Shown here piece after piece: positions 41,730 to 50,234 of a stretch of DNA of 64,000 nt (the stretch's first letter is position 1; each line of letters opens with the position of its first letter). This DNA comes from CF-162 sp040882565. Lineage in GTDB: Bacteria > Chloroflexota > Dehalococcoidia > SM23-28-2 > RBG-16-64-32. Under the pieces are notes generated by a model. It made no database searches. It saw nothing but the letters and a program-made list of their open reading frames with translations, and was not told where the DNA came from. Both the position numbers and the translations under genes were made by a program. The stretch covers positions 55,512 through 119,511 of the forward strand of contig JBBEAZ010000018.1 of the NCBI GenBank assembly GCA_040882565.1. Direction: 5' to 3'.

Positions 41730-42350
41730 CTACGACGTGGTCTGCTCCTCCAGCGTTTTCGCGTTCTCCTCTTCCCGATCCGCCGCCCGCAGCAACTCCT
41801 GCTTGCGAGCTGCGTCGGGCTCTTGCTCGGCAAAGACGCGATAAAGCCCCGCGCCCGCGTGCTCCAGCTGCGCAAGCAGCGCCTTCTGCTCGGCCAGCGA
41901 CTTCCCCTGGAAGAGGTTCGCTAGCATCTGCTGGTTCGACGTCGGCGCGGCCAGCACCATCTGCGTCTGCGTGACCGTGGCGATCGTCCGGCCGTCGTCA
42001 CGCGTCAGGGTAGTGCGCCAGACCTGCGTGCTCTTGCCCTTGTGCACCGGCTCGCACACCGCCTCGACCCGCTGGCCGACCTTCGCCGCCGCGATGAAGT
42101 TGGTCTTCGATTCGAGCGTCGTCGTCCCCGCGCCTTCCGGCAGGTTCAAGAACGTGCCCGTCGCGCCCAGGAAGTCTGCCATCGTCATCACCGCGCCGCC
42201 GTGCAGCACATTCCCGGTAGTGCAGATCTCGGGAGTGACGATCAGTTGGGCGCGCACCCGGTCCGGCGTCACCTCGAGCAGGCGCATCCCGAGCACTTTG
42301 GGGAACATCGACTCCAGGATCGTCTGCATGCTTGTGAGCTGGTCGTCCAT
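41730..42350 (-). CDS. PaaI-type hotdog thioesterase with C-terminal helical extension
   Basis: 206 residues. Hotdog domain: EICTTGNVLHGGAVMTMADFLGATGTFLNLPEGAGTTTLESKTNFIAAAKVGQRVEAVCEPVHKGKSTQVW (HGG and the catalytic-region Asp present). An about 60-residue helical tail (LFQGKSLAEQKALLAQLEHAGAGLYRVFAEQEPDAARKQELLRAA) is unusual for the family. Hydrolyses acyl-CoA thioesters. Convergent with the FAH gene, 7 bp apart. Confidence 0.83.
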   Translation of the reverse strand: MDDQLTSMQTILESMFPKVLGMRLLEVTPDRVRAQLIVTPEICTTGNVLHGGAVMTMADFLGATGTFLNLPEGAGTTTLESKTNFIAAAKVGQRVEAVCEPVHKGKSTQVWRTTLTRDDGRTIATVTQTQMVLAAPTSNQQMLANLFQGKSLAEQKALLAQLEHAGAGLYRVFAEQEPDAARKQELLRAADREEENAKTLEEQTTS

Positions 42351-42383
42351 TGGTCCGTCCTTCTACTTACCGCCGGCCGGGGC

Positions 42384-43412
42384 TTAGCCCCGCGCGTCGC
42401 AACCCGGCGCTGTGTTCGCAAACGCCCAGTCGAGGAGCGCAGAGGCGTCAACGTACAGGTCCTCGCTGTGCAGGACGGAGACTATCAGGCGGCGGCCATC
42501 CCTGTCAGCCGCGGCGACGATCGTCTGCCCGGCCAGGTCGGTGAAGCCGGTCTTCACGCCGATCGCGCCGGGATAGAAACTCAGCATCAGGTTCAGATTC
42601 TCCAGCGGCCCCCGGTCCCAGCCGATGTCGTATTCGTCACTGCGCACGATCTCCGCGAGTCGCGGCTCGCTGAGCAGCTCACGGGCGAGCATCGCGATGT
42701 CGAAGGCCGAAGTGTAAAGGTTCGCGTCGTCCAGGCCGCTGGCGTTGGTGAAGTAACTGTTCTGCAGGCCCAGCGCGGACGCCTTCGCGTTCATTAGCAC
42801 AGCGAACGATTCCTCGTCACCGGAGATATGGTCGGCGATGGCGAGCGCTGCGTCGTGGCCCGAGCGCATCAGCAGCCCGTAGATCAGGTCGATCATCGCG
42901 AGCTGGTCGCCGGGCTTCAGACCCATCACCGTAGAGTCGGTCGCCAGCGAAAGCTCGCCGCCGTCGATCTGCACGTCCACTATCTCGTCCGCCTGCGCGT
43001 TTTCGAGCGCCACGATCGCCGTCATGATCTTCGTCAGGCTGGCAGGCGGCAGTTGCAGGTGCTCGTTAACCGCGTAGATCACCGCCCCGCAAGGCTCTTC
43101 AACAATCGCCGTCGAGTAACCACTAATCGGCGGTGCAGGCTCCGTGCCCGGGCTTGGCCGCGCCTCCGCTGTGGGCGAGACGACCAATGGCGTCGCGCTC
43201 TCACCCGCAACCAACGGCGCGCACTCCGCGCCGCGACACCCGCTGTCATCCGGCAACTCCGCCGAGCCCCCGGAGACGATCAGCCCAAACGCCACAAACG
43301 CCAGTCCGATCACAACCGGCGCCATCAGCCCGGCGTAGGAGGTATTGGACGCCGGGCCGGAGCGACGGGGTGCCCCAGCCCGGCGCGGGGTGTAGGCGTA
43401 TCTACGGGCCAT
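42384..43412 (-). CDS. D-alanyl-D-alanine carboxypeptidase (S11 penicillin-binding protein)
   Basis: 342 residues. N-terminal membrane helix (APVVIGLAFVAFGLIV), Pro-rich linker, catalytic SxxK in PPASLTKIMTAIVALENA, second motif SGH (usually SGN) in LLMRSGHDAALAIADHISG, and KTG in GAIGVKTGFTDLAGQTIVAAADRDGRRL. Trims peptidoglycan stem peptides outside the membrane. Presence of such a gene supports a peptidoglycan wall in this organism. Confidence 0.88.
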   Translation of the reverse strand: MARRYAYTPRRAGAPRRSGPASNTSYAGLMAPVVIGLAFVAFGLIVSGGSAELPDDSGCRGAECAPLVAGESATPLVVSPTAEARPSPGTEPAPPISGYSTAIVEEPCGAVIYAVNEHLQLPPASLTKIMTAIVALENAQADEIVDVQIDGGELSLATDSTVMGLKPGDQLAMIDLIYGLLMRSGHDAALAIADHISGDEESFAVLMNAKASALGLQNSYFTNASGLDDANLYTSAFDIAMLARELLSEPRLAEIVRSDEYDIGWDRGPLENLNLMLSFYPGAIGVKTGFTDLAGQTIVAAADRDGRRLIVSVLHSEDLYVDASALLDWAFANTAPGCDARG

Positions 43413-43484
43413 AGTTAGCTATCAAAGCAATAAAGATTTGCTAAAAGGCTAGCGCAGTTTGGCAGACACGTCCAGCGCCAACCG

Positions 43485-43526
43485 TTCCCTGAGGAACGAA
43501 GGGCCTCGGCGCAGCGAAGGCGAGCA
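43485..43526 (+). repeat. intergenic repeat family B, copy 2
   Basis: TTCCCTGAGGAACGAAGGGC through GCAGCGAAGGCGAGCA, identical to copy 1 over its whole length. Followed 110 bp later by family A copy 6. The rest of 43413-43814 shows no gene. Confidence 0.85.
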
Positions 43527-43636
43527 ACTGTAAAACGGCGCGCCGTACGCGTGCCCAGATCGTCAGGGCACACACCGGGCAATGCCAACGCCAAGCCCAA
43601 TGCCATCGGCAGCGGCGCCCGTCCAATCACGAACGC

Positions 43637-43740
43637 CAAGGTGCAACGGAGCCGCTGCTGGGGGGTTCCCTACAGGCCCGTCTGGGCGGGGGGTGTCCCC
43701 CCCGAATTCCCCTTTTGTGATGGGGTGGGCGGAGGGGGCA
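43637..43740 (+). repeat. intergenic repeat family A, copy 6 (long subtype)
   Basis: CAAGGTGCAACGGAGCCGCT, GCTGGGGGGTTCCCTACAGG, CCCGTCTGGGCGGGGGGTG, TCCCCCCCGAATTCCCC, then GGGGTGGGCGGAGGGGG. Confidence 0.85.
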
Positions 43741-43814
43741 GAAAACGTCGGCAATGTGCCGCACCCGCCCACCCGAGCACCAACGCCACGTGCACCGGGC
43801 CGCCGTCAGACGCC

Positions 43815-44621
43815 CTAGCGCCCCTTAAACTCCGGCTCGCGCTTCTCCGCAAACGACCGCGGCCCCTCGACAGCATCCTCCGTGCTCTGCGCCACGTACA
43901 TCGCCCCCGACGCCAGGTCGAGCGCCGCATCGACGTCCGCGTTCAGCGAGCGGTAGACCAGCCGCTTGGCCAGCTGGATCGCGACCGACGGCCCGCTAAC
44001 CAGCTTCCCGACGTACTCACGTGTGTACGCGATCAACTCGCCATCCGGCACCACTGTGCTCACGTAGCCCATCGCCAGCGCTTCCTCCGCCCCGAACACC
44101 CGCCCCGTCCAGATCAAGTCCAGCGCCTTCGCGACGCCGACGATCCGCGGCAGGTAATACGCGCCGCCGTCGCCGGGGATGATCCCCATGCGCACGTAGG
44201 TCATCCCGAAACGCGCCGAGTCGCCCGCGAAGCGCATGTCGCACATCGAGGCCATGTCCATGCCAGCGCCCACCGAAGCGCCGTTCACCGCCGCGATGTA
44301 CGGCTTCTCCATCAATGCGACCAGCCGCGGGATCCGCTGTACGCCGTCACGCAGAAAGTTCCGGTTCTCCACTGGCGTCCGCTTTTGGTCCTGCAGCCCG
44401 CCCAGCGGCCCCTTGCCACCCACGTCTGCCCCAGCGCAAAACGCCCGCCCCGCGCCCGTCACGATCACCGCTTTCGTCTCCGGGTCGCCGTTCGCATCCA
44501 GCAGCGCCTGGTACCACTCCTCGATCATCTTCCCCGTGAACGCATTCATCCGCTCCGGCCGGTTCAACGTGATCGTCGCAATGCCGTCCGCCTTGTCGTA
44601 AATGATCTGCTCGAAGTCCAT
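43815..44621 (-). CDS. enoyl-CoA hydratase/isomerase family protein
   Basis: 268 residues starting MDFEQIIYDKADGIATITLNRPERMNAFTGKMIEEW. Crotonase fold: VTGAGRAFCAGADVGGKGPLGG (oxyanion hole), KPYIAAVNGASVGAGMDMASMCDMRFAGDSARFGMTYVRMGIIPGDGGAYYLPRIVG. The Gly-Asp-Gly catalytic loop retains an acidic residue. Beta-oxidation-like hydration or another crotonase reaction. Confidence 0.88.
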   Translation of the reverse strand: MDFEQIIYDKADGIATITLNRPERMNAFTGKMIEEWYQALLDANGDPETKAVIVTGAGRAFCAGADVGGKGPLGGLQDQKRTPVENRNFLRDGVQRIPRLVALMEKPYIAAVNGASVGAGMDMASMCDMRFAGDSARFGMTYVRMGIIPGDGGAYYLPRIVGVAKALDLIWTGRVFGAEEALAMGYVSTVVPDGELIAYTREYVGKLVSGPSVAIQLAKRLVYRSLNADVDAALDLASGAMYVAQSTEDAVEGPRSFAEKREPEFKGR

Positions 44622-44719
44622 AGCGCTCAGTGCCTCCGGGAGACAACTATAGCCGGTTGATTTGGCGGGCGGGTGAAGTTGCCGCGGGATCATCAGAATT
44701 CGACGAGAAGGCCACACGC

Positions 44720-44850
44720 AAAGGTGCAGCGGAGTCGCTGCCGGGGGGTTCGGGGGGTGTCCCCCCGACCAACCAAACACTCCGGGTGGGTGGGTGGGCC
44801 GTACGACACCTCGCGGGGTGTACGAGTGGAGTCCAACGCCAAACGCCCGT
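44720..44850 (+). repeat. intergenic repeat family A, copy 7 (short subtype)
   Basis: AAAGGTGCAGCGGAGTCGCT, GCCGGGGGGTTCGGGGGGTG, TCCCCCCGACCAACC, then GGGTGGGTGGGTGGGCC (four G3 runs) and the tail GGGGTGTACGAGTGGAG. Confidence 0.87.
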
Positions 44851-44950
44851 CAGTAATGTGTCCGTGGCCCCAAGCTCTCATGCTCACCTGCTCCCCCGCC
44901 GCCTGCTATCATTCCAACCGCACTAGTTCGCACAACCGGAGGTACGCCCC

Positions 44951-45802
44951 ATGAAATACGGCATCGTCATGTTCCCCACGGAGTACTCCATCGATCCGGT
45001 GTCCCTCGGCAAGGCTGTCGAGGAGCGCGGTTTCGACTCAATCTTCCTCCCGGACCACACGCATATCCCGGCCAGTCGCCGCACGCCCTGGCCCGGCGGC
45101 GCAGAACTGCCGAAGGAGTACTACCACTGCTACGACGTGTTCCTGGCACTCACCGCCATCGCCGCGACCTCGCCGAAGTTGCTCGTAGGCACCGGCGTCT
45201 GCCTGATCATGGAGCGCGACCCGATCCAGACCGCGAACGAGATTGCGAGCCTGGACCTGCTTTCGAACGGGCGGTTCATCTTCGGCGTTGGTGGTGGCTG
45301 GAATGAGGAGGAGATGGAGAACCACGGTACCGATCCGAAGCGCCGCTTCAAGGTGATGCGAGAGCGGATTGAGGCGATGAAGGAGATCTGGACCAAGGAC
45401 GAGGCCGAGTACCACGGCGAGTTCGTGAACTTCGACCCGATTTGGTCGTGGCCCAAGCCGGTGCAGAAGCCGCACCCTCCGGTCTACGTCGGCGGCGACG
45501 GCGAGAACACGCTGAAGCGCGTGATCAGCTACGGCGACGCCTGGATGCCGATCCCCGGCCGCGGGGCCCCACTCTCTGAGAAGGTGACGCAACTGCAGGA
45601 CATGGCAACGCAGGTCGGCCGTGGCCCTATTCCCGTCTCCGCATACGGTGTGCTCCCGCGCCCTGAAGTCATCAACCACTACGCCGAAATCGGCATCGAA
45701 CGCTGCATCTTCTGGCTCCCCGCGTCGACGCCGGACGAGGCCGCCTCACATCTCGACCGCTACGCGGCGCTGATGAAGGAAGTGGCAACGGCGGGAGCCT
45801 AG
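44951..45802 (+). CDS. LLM-class (F420-dependent type) oxidoreductase
   Basis: 283 residues, CGGAGG 9-10 nt before the ATG and an extended -10 TGCTATCAT at about 44905. Luciferase-like TIM barrel: GFDSIFLPDHTHIPASRRTPWPGG, LLVGTGVCLIMERDPIQTANEIASLDLLSNGRFIFGVGGGWNEEEMENHGTD, GDAWMPIPGRG. The VGGGWNEEEMENHG motif is typical of F420-linked members, so it probably transfers hydride to or from F420. Confidence 0.9.
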   Translation: MKYGIVMFPTEYSIDPVSLGKAVEERGFDSIFLPDHTHIPASRRTPWPGGAELPKEYYHCYDVFLALTAIAATSPKLLVGTGVCLIMERDPIQTANEIASLDLLSNGRFIFGVGGGWNEEEMENHGTDPKRRFKVMRERIEAMKEIWTKDEAEYHGEFVNFDPIWSWPKPVQKPHPPVYVGGDGENTLKRVISYGDAWMPIPGRGAPLSEKVTQLQDMATQVGRGPIPVSAYGVLPRPEVINHYAEIGIERCIFWLPASTPDEAASHLDRYAALMKEVATAGA

Positions 45803-45863
45803 TGGCGAGTCGGCGAGCCGAACTACGCGCAGGTCATGGAATCGGTGGCCGGGGCGGGAGCGT
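45803..45863 (+). pseudogene. relic of a second LLM-like C-terminus
   Basis: After the LLM stop a frame reads RVGEPNYAQVMESVAGAGA then TGA, which parallels the LLM end DRYAALMKEVATAGA. It has no start and is about 20 codons long. Probably the scar of a tandem duplication. Confidence 0.35.
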
Positions 45864-45874
45864 GAACGAAAACG

Positions 45875-46609
45875 ATGACTGACCGCTTGGCGCCCTGCGT
45901 GGCCATTCCAACTGGTGTGCCGGTCACGTCGTTGGGTGATCCTCATCAACATGAAATATGGGAGCGTAAAAAGCGGCTTCAACTGGTCGTGGACTACATG
46001 CTCGCTGGTGAGGAGACTCTACTGGTGCCAGAAAACAAGCCGGTTGGTCTCTATCCACGACTGAGAATGAGTCAGCGGCTTACCGGCATGGGCGGGCGGC
46101 TGGAGGCGCGAATTCTATATGGTCCCTCTGTAAGCTACATGGAGGTTGACGTGCGCCAAGCTATGCGTCGATTGGTCTGGGACCGTGAGGCAGACGAACG
46201 ACGTTGTCGGCGACGGCAGCCTGCTAAGCCTGACGTTACGAGCGATGCGTTTCGGGTTCCCCCTCGCACCAGCGAACTCATCGACACAGTTACTCAGGGA
46301 CTGAAAGATTCGATGAGCGCTCTCGCCGCAACAATTCATCTCGAGAGCCAGCGGGCGGATGACGACGGGGAGTTGCGCATAGCCCAGCAGCCCATTCACA
46401 TTCGGTGGGTGTCCTTCTCCTCGTATCCAGCATCTATTCAGCTAAATTTTCTCGATGCGGCAATGATCCCCGAGGTGAACGAGGCATGGGAAGGGCTGTG
46501 GGATGCCCTCGGCTCGATAATTGCCCCGGAGCAACAGGTCGCCGCGCGCGTGAGGTACCCCGTCTCGCTAAGTTCGTACAGCCGGACGATGACGCAGGCA
46601 CGCGCGTGA
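45875..46609 (+). CDS. hypothetical protein, atypical base composition
   Basis: 244 residues of no recognised family. Segments: HQHEIWERKKRLQLVVDYMLAGEETLLVPENKPVGLYPRLRMSQRLTGMGGRLEARILYG and a C-terminal IHIRWVSFSSYPASIQLNFLDAAMIPEVNEAWEGLWDALG. No signal peptide or membrane helix. Codon use is less GC3-biased than in neighbours, pointing to acquisition. The stop overlaps the GTG of the next gene (GTGA). Confidence 0.6.
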   Translation: MTDRLAPCVAIPTGVPVTSLGDPHQHEIWERKKRLQLVVDYMLAGEETLLVPENKPVGLYPRLRMSQRLTGMGGRLEARILYGPSVSYMEVDVRQAMRRLVWDREADERRCRRRQPAKPDVTSDAFRVPPRTSELIDTVTQGLKDSMSALAATIHLESQRADDDGELRIAQQPIHIRWVSFSSYPASIQLNFLDAAMIPEVNEAWEGLWDALGSIIAPEQQVAARVRYPVSLSSYSRTMTQARA

Positions 46610-47016
46610 CCACCGACGAGACCGCCGACCGCAACGCCAACGCTGAGGTCGTGAAGGCCTACGCCCAGGCCTGGCAGAACGGTGACGCCGCCACGCTCGT
46701 CGGCCTCTACCACGATGACTTTACCCTCCACTACTTCGGCCGGAGCCCGCTCGCCGGCGACCACAACGGCAAGGCCGCCGCACTCGGCGCGCTCGCCAAA
46801 GTCCAGCAACTGACCAACCGCAAGCTGGTCGAGGTCCACGACGTGCTCACCGGGCCCGGCCACGGCGCAATCCTCGCGCACGAGCACTGGGAACGCGACG
46901 GCCGCACCCTCGACGTCCGCCGCGTCCTCGTCTACCACATCCGCGACGGCAAGCTCTCCGAGTGCTGGCTCTACGACGACGACCAGCGCGCCGTCGACGA
47001 GTTCTGGTCGGCATGA
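46606..47016 (+). CDS. SnoaL-like/NTF2-fold protein
   Basis: 136 residues from GTG. VVKAYAQAWQNGDAATLVGLYHDDFTLHYFGRSPLAGDHNGKAAALGALAKVQQLTNRKLVEVHDVLTG, the cone-like SnoaL/limonene-epoxide-hydrolase fold. May be an isomerase, hydrolase or binding protein. Overlaps both neighbours by 4 bp (GTGA and ATGA), so it belongs to a coupled operon with the following hydratase. Confidence 0.82.
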   Translation: MTTDETADRNANAEVVKAYAQAWQNGDAATLVGLYHDDFTLHYFGRSPLAGDHNGKAAALGALAKVQQLTNRKLVEVHDVLTGPGHGAILAHEHWERDGRTLDVRRVLVYHIRDGKLSECWLYDDDQRAVDEFWSA

Positions 47017-47813
47017 CCGACTACCGCTACCTCGGCACCGAACGCGACGGCGCAACCCTCGTCTGCACGATCAACAATCCGCCCAAGAACTTCCTGATCG
47101 CCCCGATTGTCACGGAATTGACGTCGCTCGCGGACGAAATCGCGGTGGACGAGGCGGTTCGCGCGCTCATCATCACCGGCGGCGTCCCCGGCATCTTCAG
47201 CACTCATTACGACGTCACAGAACTGACCGCGCTCTGGGACGTCATGCAGCGCCGCCCGGACAGCCCCAGTGGCGACGACCTCCACGCGATGCACCAGCTG
47301 ATCTTCAAACTCCAGGCTCTCCCCATCCCCGTGATTGCCGCCGTTAACGGCACGGCAATGGGCGGCGGCTGCGAGCTGGCGCTCGGCTGCGACTTTCGCA
47401 TCAAATCCACCGAAGGCGCGTTTGGTCTGCCGGAAGTGCGCATCGGTCTCCTCCCCGGCGCCGGCGGTACCCAGCGCATGGCGCGCCTGATCGGCGTCGC
47501 GAAATCGCTCGAGCTGATGCTGCTGGGCAACACCGTCGACGGCGAGACAGCAGCTCGCCTCGGCCTCGTGCACAAGGCCGTCGCCCCCGACCGCGTGATG
47601 CCTGAAGCGCTGGCGCTTGCAGAAGAGCTTGGCAAGCGCCCTCCGCTGAGCATCGCCCTGATCAAGCAGTGCGTGCTCAAGGGCAGCGAGATGCCGATCC
47701 GCGACGCCCTGGCCTTCGAACAAGAAGCGTTCTGGGAAACCATGCGCTCCGCGGACGCGGGCCGCCTGATGCGCGAGTACCTGAACAGCGATCTCCCGCT
47801 GGATCAGCAGTAG
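47013..47813 (+). CDS. enoyl-CoA hydratase/isomerase family protein
   Basis: 266 residues (MTDYRYLGTERDGATLVCTINNPPKNFLIAPIVTEL). Crotonase motifs IITGGVPGIFSTHYDV, IPVIAAVNGTAMGGGCELALGCDFRIKSTEGAFGLPEVRIGLLPGAGGTQRMARLIG with the Glu of PEVRIG and ALNGTAMGGG oxyanion loop. Likely hydrates enoyl-CoA. Coupled by ATGA to the SnoaL-like gene. Confidence 0.88.
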   Translation: MTDYRYLGTERDGATLVCTINNPPKNFLIAPIVTELTSLADEIAVDEAVRALIITGGVPGIFSTHYDVTELTALWDVMQRRPDSPSGDDLHAMHQLIFKLQALPIPVIAAVNGTAMGGGCELALGCDFRIKSTEGAFGLPEVRIGLLPGAGGTQRMARLIGVAKSLELMLLGNTVDGETAARLGLVHKAVAPDRVMPEALALAEELGKRPPLSIALIKQCVLKGSEMPIRDALAFEQEAFWETMRSADAGRLMREYLNSDLPLDQQ

Positions 47814-47838
47814 CCGCTACCTTTCGTACAATGACGGC

Positions 47839-48810
47839 GTGGACGTATCTGAACTCGGCGAATTCGCCCTCATCGAGCGCCTGACGCGCCTCGTCGGGGA
47901 CGAAGGCTCGCCCGACCTCATTGTCGGCCCCGGCGACGACGCCGCGGTCTGGCGTGTCGGCGGTGAGTACCTCATCGCAACCACCGACACGATGGTCGAG
48001 GGCGTCCACTTCAACCGCGAGTGCAGTGCCTGGCCGGACGTCGGCTGGAAGGCGCTTGCCACCAACGTCAGCGACATCGCCGCGATGGGCGGAGCGCCGC
48101 TCTTTGCCCTCGTCACCCTCGCCCTCCCGGAGGACACACCGGCCGAAGCGATGGACAGCCTGTACGCCGGCCTCGGCGAGTGCGCGCGGGCGTACGTGGT
48201 CGCCGTCGCCGGCGGCGACGTCGCGCGAGCCCCGCAGGTCGTGATCACGATTGCCGTCACCGGCCGAGCAACACTGGATGATCAGGGCCAACCACTGCTC
48301 CTCCGGCGAAACACCGCTCAACCGGGCGATGTCGTCGCTGTGACCGGCACGTTGGGCGACTCGGCCGCCGGCCTCCGGCGCCTCCAGGAAGGCGCCCGGC
48401 AGCGCGATGATCTCGTGTCGAGGCACCTCCGCCCGACTCCTCGCCTGGCGCTTGGCCAGACCGCGGTCCGCGAAGGCGTGCGCTGCGGCATCGACGTCTC
48501 CGACGGGCTCCTGCAGGACATTGGCCACATCTGCGAGGCGTCGGAAGTCGGCGCCACGCTTCGCGCCGCTGACATTCCTCTCAGCGCCCAACTCCGCGCC
48601 GCTTATCCCGACGATGCCCTCGAACTCGCATGCACCGGCGGCGAGGACTACGAACTCGTGCTCGCCGGCCCTCGCGAGGCGATCGAGCGTGTGCCCGACG
48701 TCACCATCATCGGCGAGATCCTTGAAGGCCCGCCGCATGTCCACCTCCTCGACGAAAACGGCCGCGAGATCAAGTTCGAGCGCGCCGGTTGGGATGCCTT
48801 CCGCTCGTGA
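47839..48810 (+). CDS. thiL: thiamine-monophosphate kinase
   Basis: 323 residues. PurM-like fold with GEFALIERLTRLVG, VGPGDDAAVWRVGG (metal Asp pair), TTDTMVEGVHFNRE, VSDIAAMGGAPLFALVTLALP, VAGGDVARAP, IDVSDGLLQDIGHI and ACTGGEDYELVLA. Converts thiamine phosphate plus ATP to thiamine diphosphate. TACAAT at 47827-47832 ends 6 nt before the GTG, so a leaderless start is likely. Overlaps tsaE by 4 bp. Confidence 0.93.
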   Translation: MDVSELGEFALIERLTRLVGDEGSPDLIVGPGDDAAVWRVGGEYLIATTDTMVEGVHFNRECSAWPDVGWKALATNVSDIAAMGGAPLFALVTLALPEDTPAEAMDSLYAGLGECARAYVVAVAGGDVARAPQVVITIAVTGRATLDDQGQPLLLRRNTAQPGDVVAVTGTLGDSAAGLRRLQEGARQRDDLVSRHLRPTPRLALGQTAVREGVRCGIDVSDGLLQDIGHICEASEVGATLRAADIPLSAQLRAAYPDDALELACTGGEDYELVLAGPREAIERVPDVTIIGEILEGPPHVHLLDENGREIKFERAGWDAFRS

Positions 48811-49277
48811 CGCCCGAACTCGTCCTCGAATCCAGCGGCCCCGAGGACACGCGGAGCTTCGGCGAGGCGCTCGGGCGGGCGGCGGAGGCGGGCGACGTGG
48901 TTCTGCTGTCTGGGGAACTGGGCGCCGGCAAGACCGTCTTCGTGCAGGGCGTCGCGCGCGGCCTCGGCTTCGACGGCCAGGTGTCGTCGAAGTCGTTCGT
49001 CCTGCTCGGCGAGTACCCCGCCCGGCTGACCCTCTACCACGCCGACCTCTACCGCCTCGAATCGCCGGAGCAGGTTGAGGAACTGGCGCTCGACGAGATC
49101 AGCGACGAAGGCATGCTTATCGTCGAATGGCCCGAACGCGGCGACTACGTCCTTCCTGAGGAGCGCCTCCTGCTGAGCTTCGAAGTCACCTCCGAGGACA
49201 CGCGCCGGATCAGCGTCGACGCCCAAGGCGAACGCGCCCGTGTACTCGGCTCAGCGCTCGCCCAGGTCGCAGGCTGA
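48807..49277 (+). CDS. tsaE: tRNA t6A synthesis ATPase TsaE
   Basis: 156 residues from GTG. P-loop LLSGELGAGKTVFVQGVARGLG, then SSKSFVLLGEYPARLTLYHADLYRLESPEQVEELALDE and IVEWPERG. Supports threonylcarbamoyl-adenosine (t6A37) formation on ANN-decoding tRNAs with TsaB/TsaD. The start overlaps the thiL TGA. Confidence 0.94.
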   Translation: MTPELVLESSGPEDTRSFGEALGRAAEAGDVVLLSGELGAGKTVFVQGVARGLGFDGQVSSKSFVLLGEYPARLTLYHADLYRLESPEQVEELALDEISDEGMLIVEWPERGDYVLPEERLLLSFEVTSEDTRRISVDAQGERARVLGSALAQVAG

Positions 49278-49942
49278 TGCTCGAACTCTCGCTCGACACA
49301 GCCTCCGAAACGGCCTCAATCGCCCTCTCGCGGGGCGGCGAGGTCTTCGCCGAGTCCACGTGGCAATGCCGCCGCAATCACACCGTCGAGCTACTTCCCG
49401 CCATCGACCGCCTCTTCGCCGAATCGAACGTCGATAAGGCCGACCTCACCGCAGTCTTCGTCTCCACCGGCCCCGGAATGTACACAGGCCTGCGCGTCGG
49501 CATCGCCGTCGCCAAGGGCCTTGCCCGCGCCGCCAACCTTCCCCTCGTCGGCATCGGCCGTCTCGAGCTCGACGCCTACCCGCACCGCGCCTTCGACGGC
49601 GACGTAATCGCCATCCACAAAGCCGGCCGCGGCGACCTCGCGTGGGCCTCGTATCGCAGCGGACAAAAAACATCCCCGCCGAAGCTTTCCAAACCAGCCG
49701 GGCTTGCGAGCCTCATACGCGAACGCACGTTATTCCTGGGCGAAATCGACGACGAACTGGCGGCGCTCCTCCGCACGGAACTGGGCGATCTCGCCATCAT
49801 CGGCGCGACCGCCACCGGCCGCGCAACGGCCCTCGCCACGCTCGGCCACGAGCGCTTGGCGTCCGGCGCCCCGCACGAACCAGCCCTCGTCGTGCCCATC
49901 TACCTGCGCCCACCCGCCATCGGCCCCCAAACCGCCGCGTGA
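49277..49942 (+). CDS. tsaB: tRNA t6A synthesis protein TsaB
   Basis: 221 residues: MLELSLDTASETASIALSRGG, the dimer/TsaD-contact region HTVELLPAIDRLF and the ASKHA-type STGPGMYTGLRVGIAVAKGLARAANLPLVGIGRLE. Inactive scaffold of the TsaBDE complex. TGATG overlap with tsaE; tsaD is not in the window. Confidence 0.92.
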   Translation: MLELSLDTASETASIALSRGGEVFAESTWQCRRNHTVELLPAIDRLFAESNVDKADLTAVFVSTGPGMYTGLRVGIAVAKGLARAANLPLVGIGRLELDAYPHRAFDGDVIAIHKAGRGDLAWASYRSGQKTSPPKLSKPAGLASLIRERTLFLGEIDDELAALLRTELGDLAIIGATATGRATALATLGHERLASGAPHEPALVVPIYLRPPAIGPQTAA

Positions 49943-49998
49943 CTCTGCCAACCCACGACCGGAACGCCGGCGTCTACGCCGCGTCGGTCCAACGCCCG

Positions 49999-50033
49999 GT
50001 AGGGGCGCCGCTTGCTGCGCCCGACCCACGTCC
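49999..50033 (+). repeat. short family C-like block
   Basis: GGTAGGGGCGCCGCTTGCTG then CGCCCGAC, resembling the two arms of family C with the middle deleted. Again precedes a family A element (copy 8). Confidence 0.5.
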
Positions 50034-50071
50034 CGATCGTGCAACAACACCCGCGCCAACAGCACCAACGC

Positions 50072-50185
50072 CAAGGTGCAGCGGAGCCGCTGCTGGGGGG
50101 CTCCCCTACGGGGCCCGTCTGGGCGGGGGGTGTCCCCCCGATTTCAACAAAATATTTTAAGGGGGGAGGGGGAGGGGCGGGGCCG
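50072..50185 (+). repeat. intergenic repeat family A, copy 8 (long subtype)
   Basis: CAAGGTGCAGCGGAGCCGCT, GCTGGGGGGCTCCCCTACGG, GGCCCGTCTGGGCGGGGGG, TGTCCCCCCGATTTC, then GGGGGGAGGGGGAGGGGCGGG. Confidence 0.85.
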
Positions 50186-50234
50186 CCGTGACAGTGGCAC
50201 CTAGCGGCACCCGTACCCTAGAATCGCAACCAAC

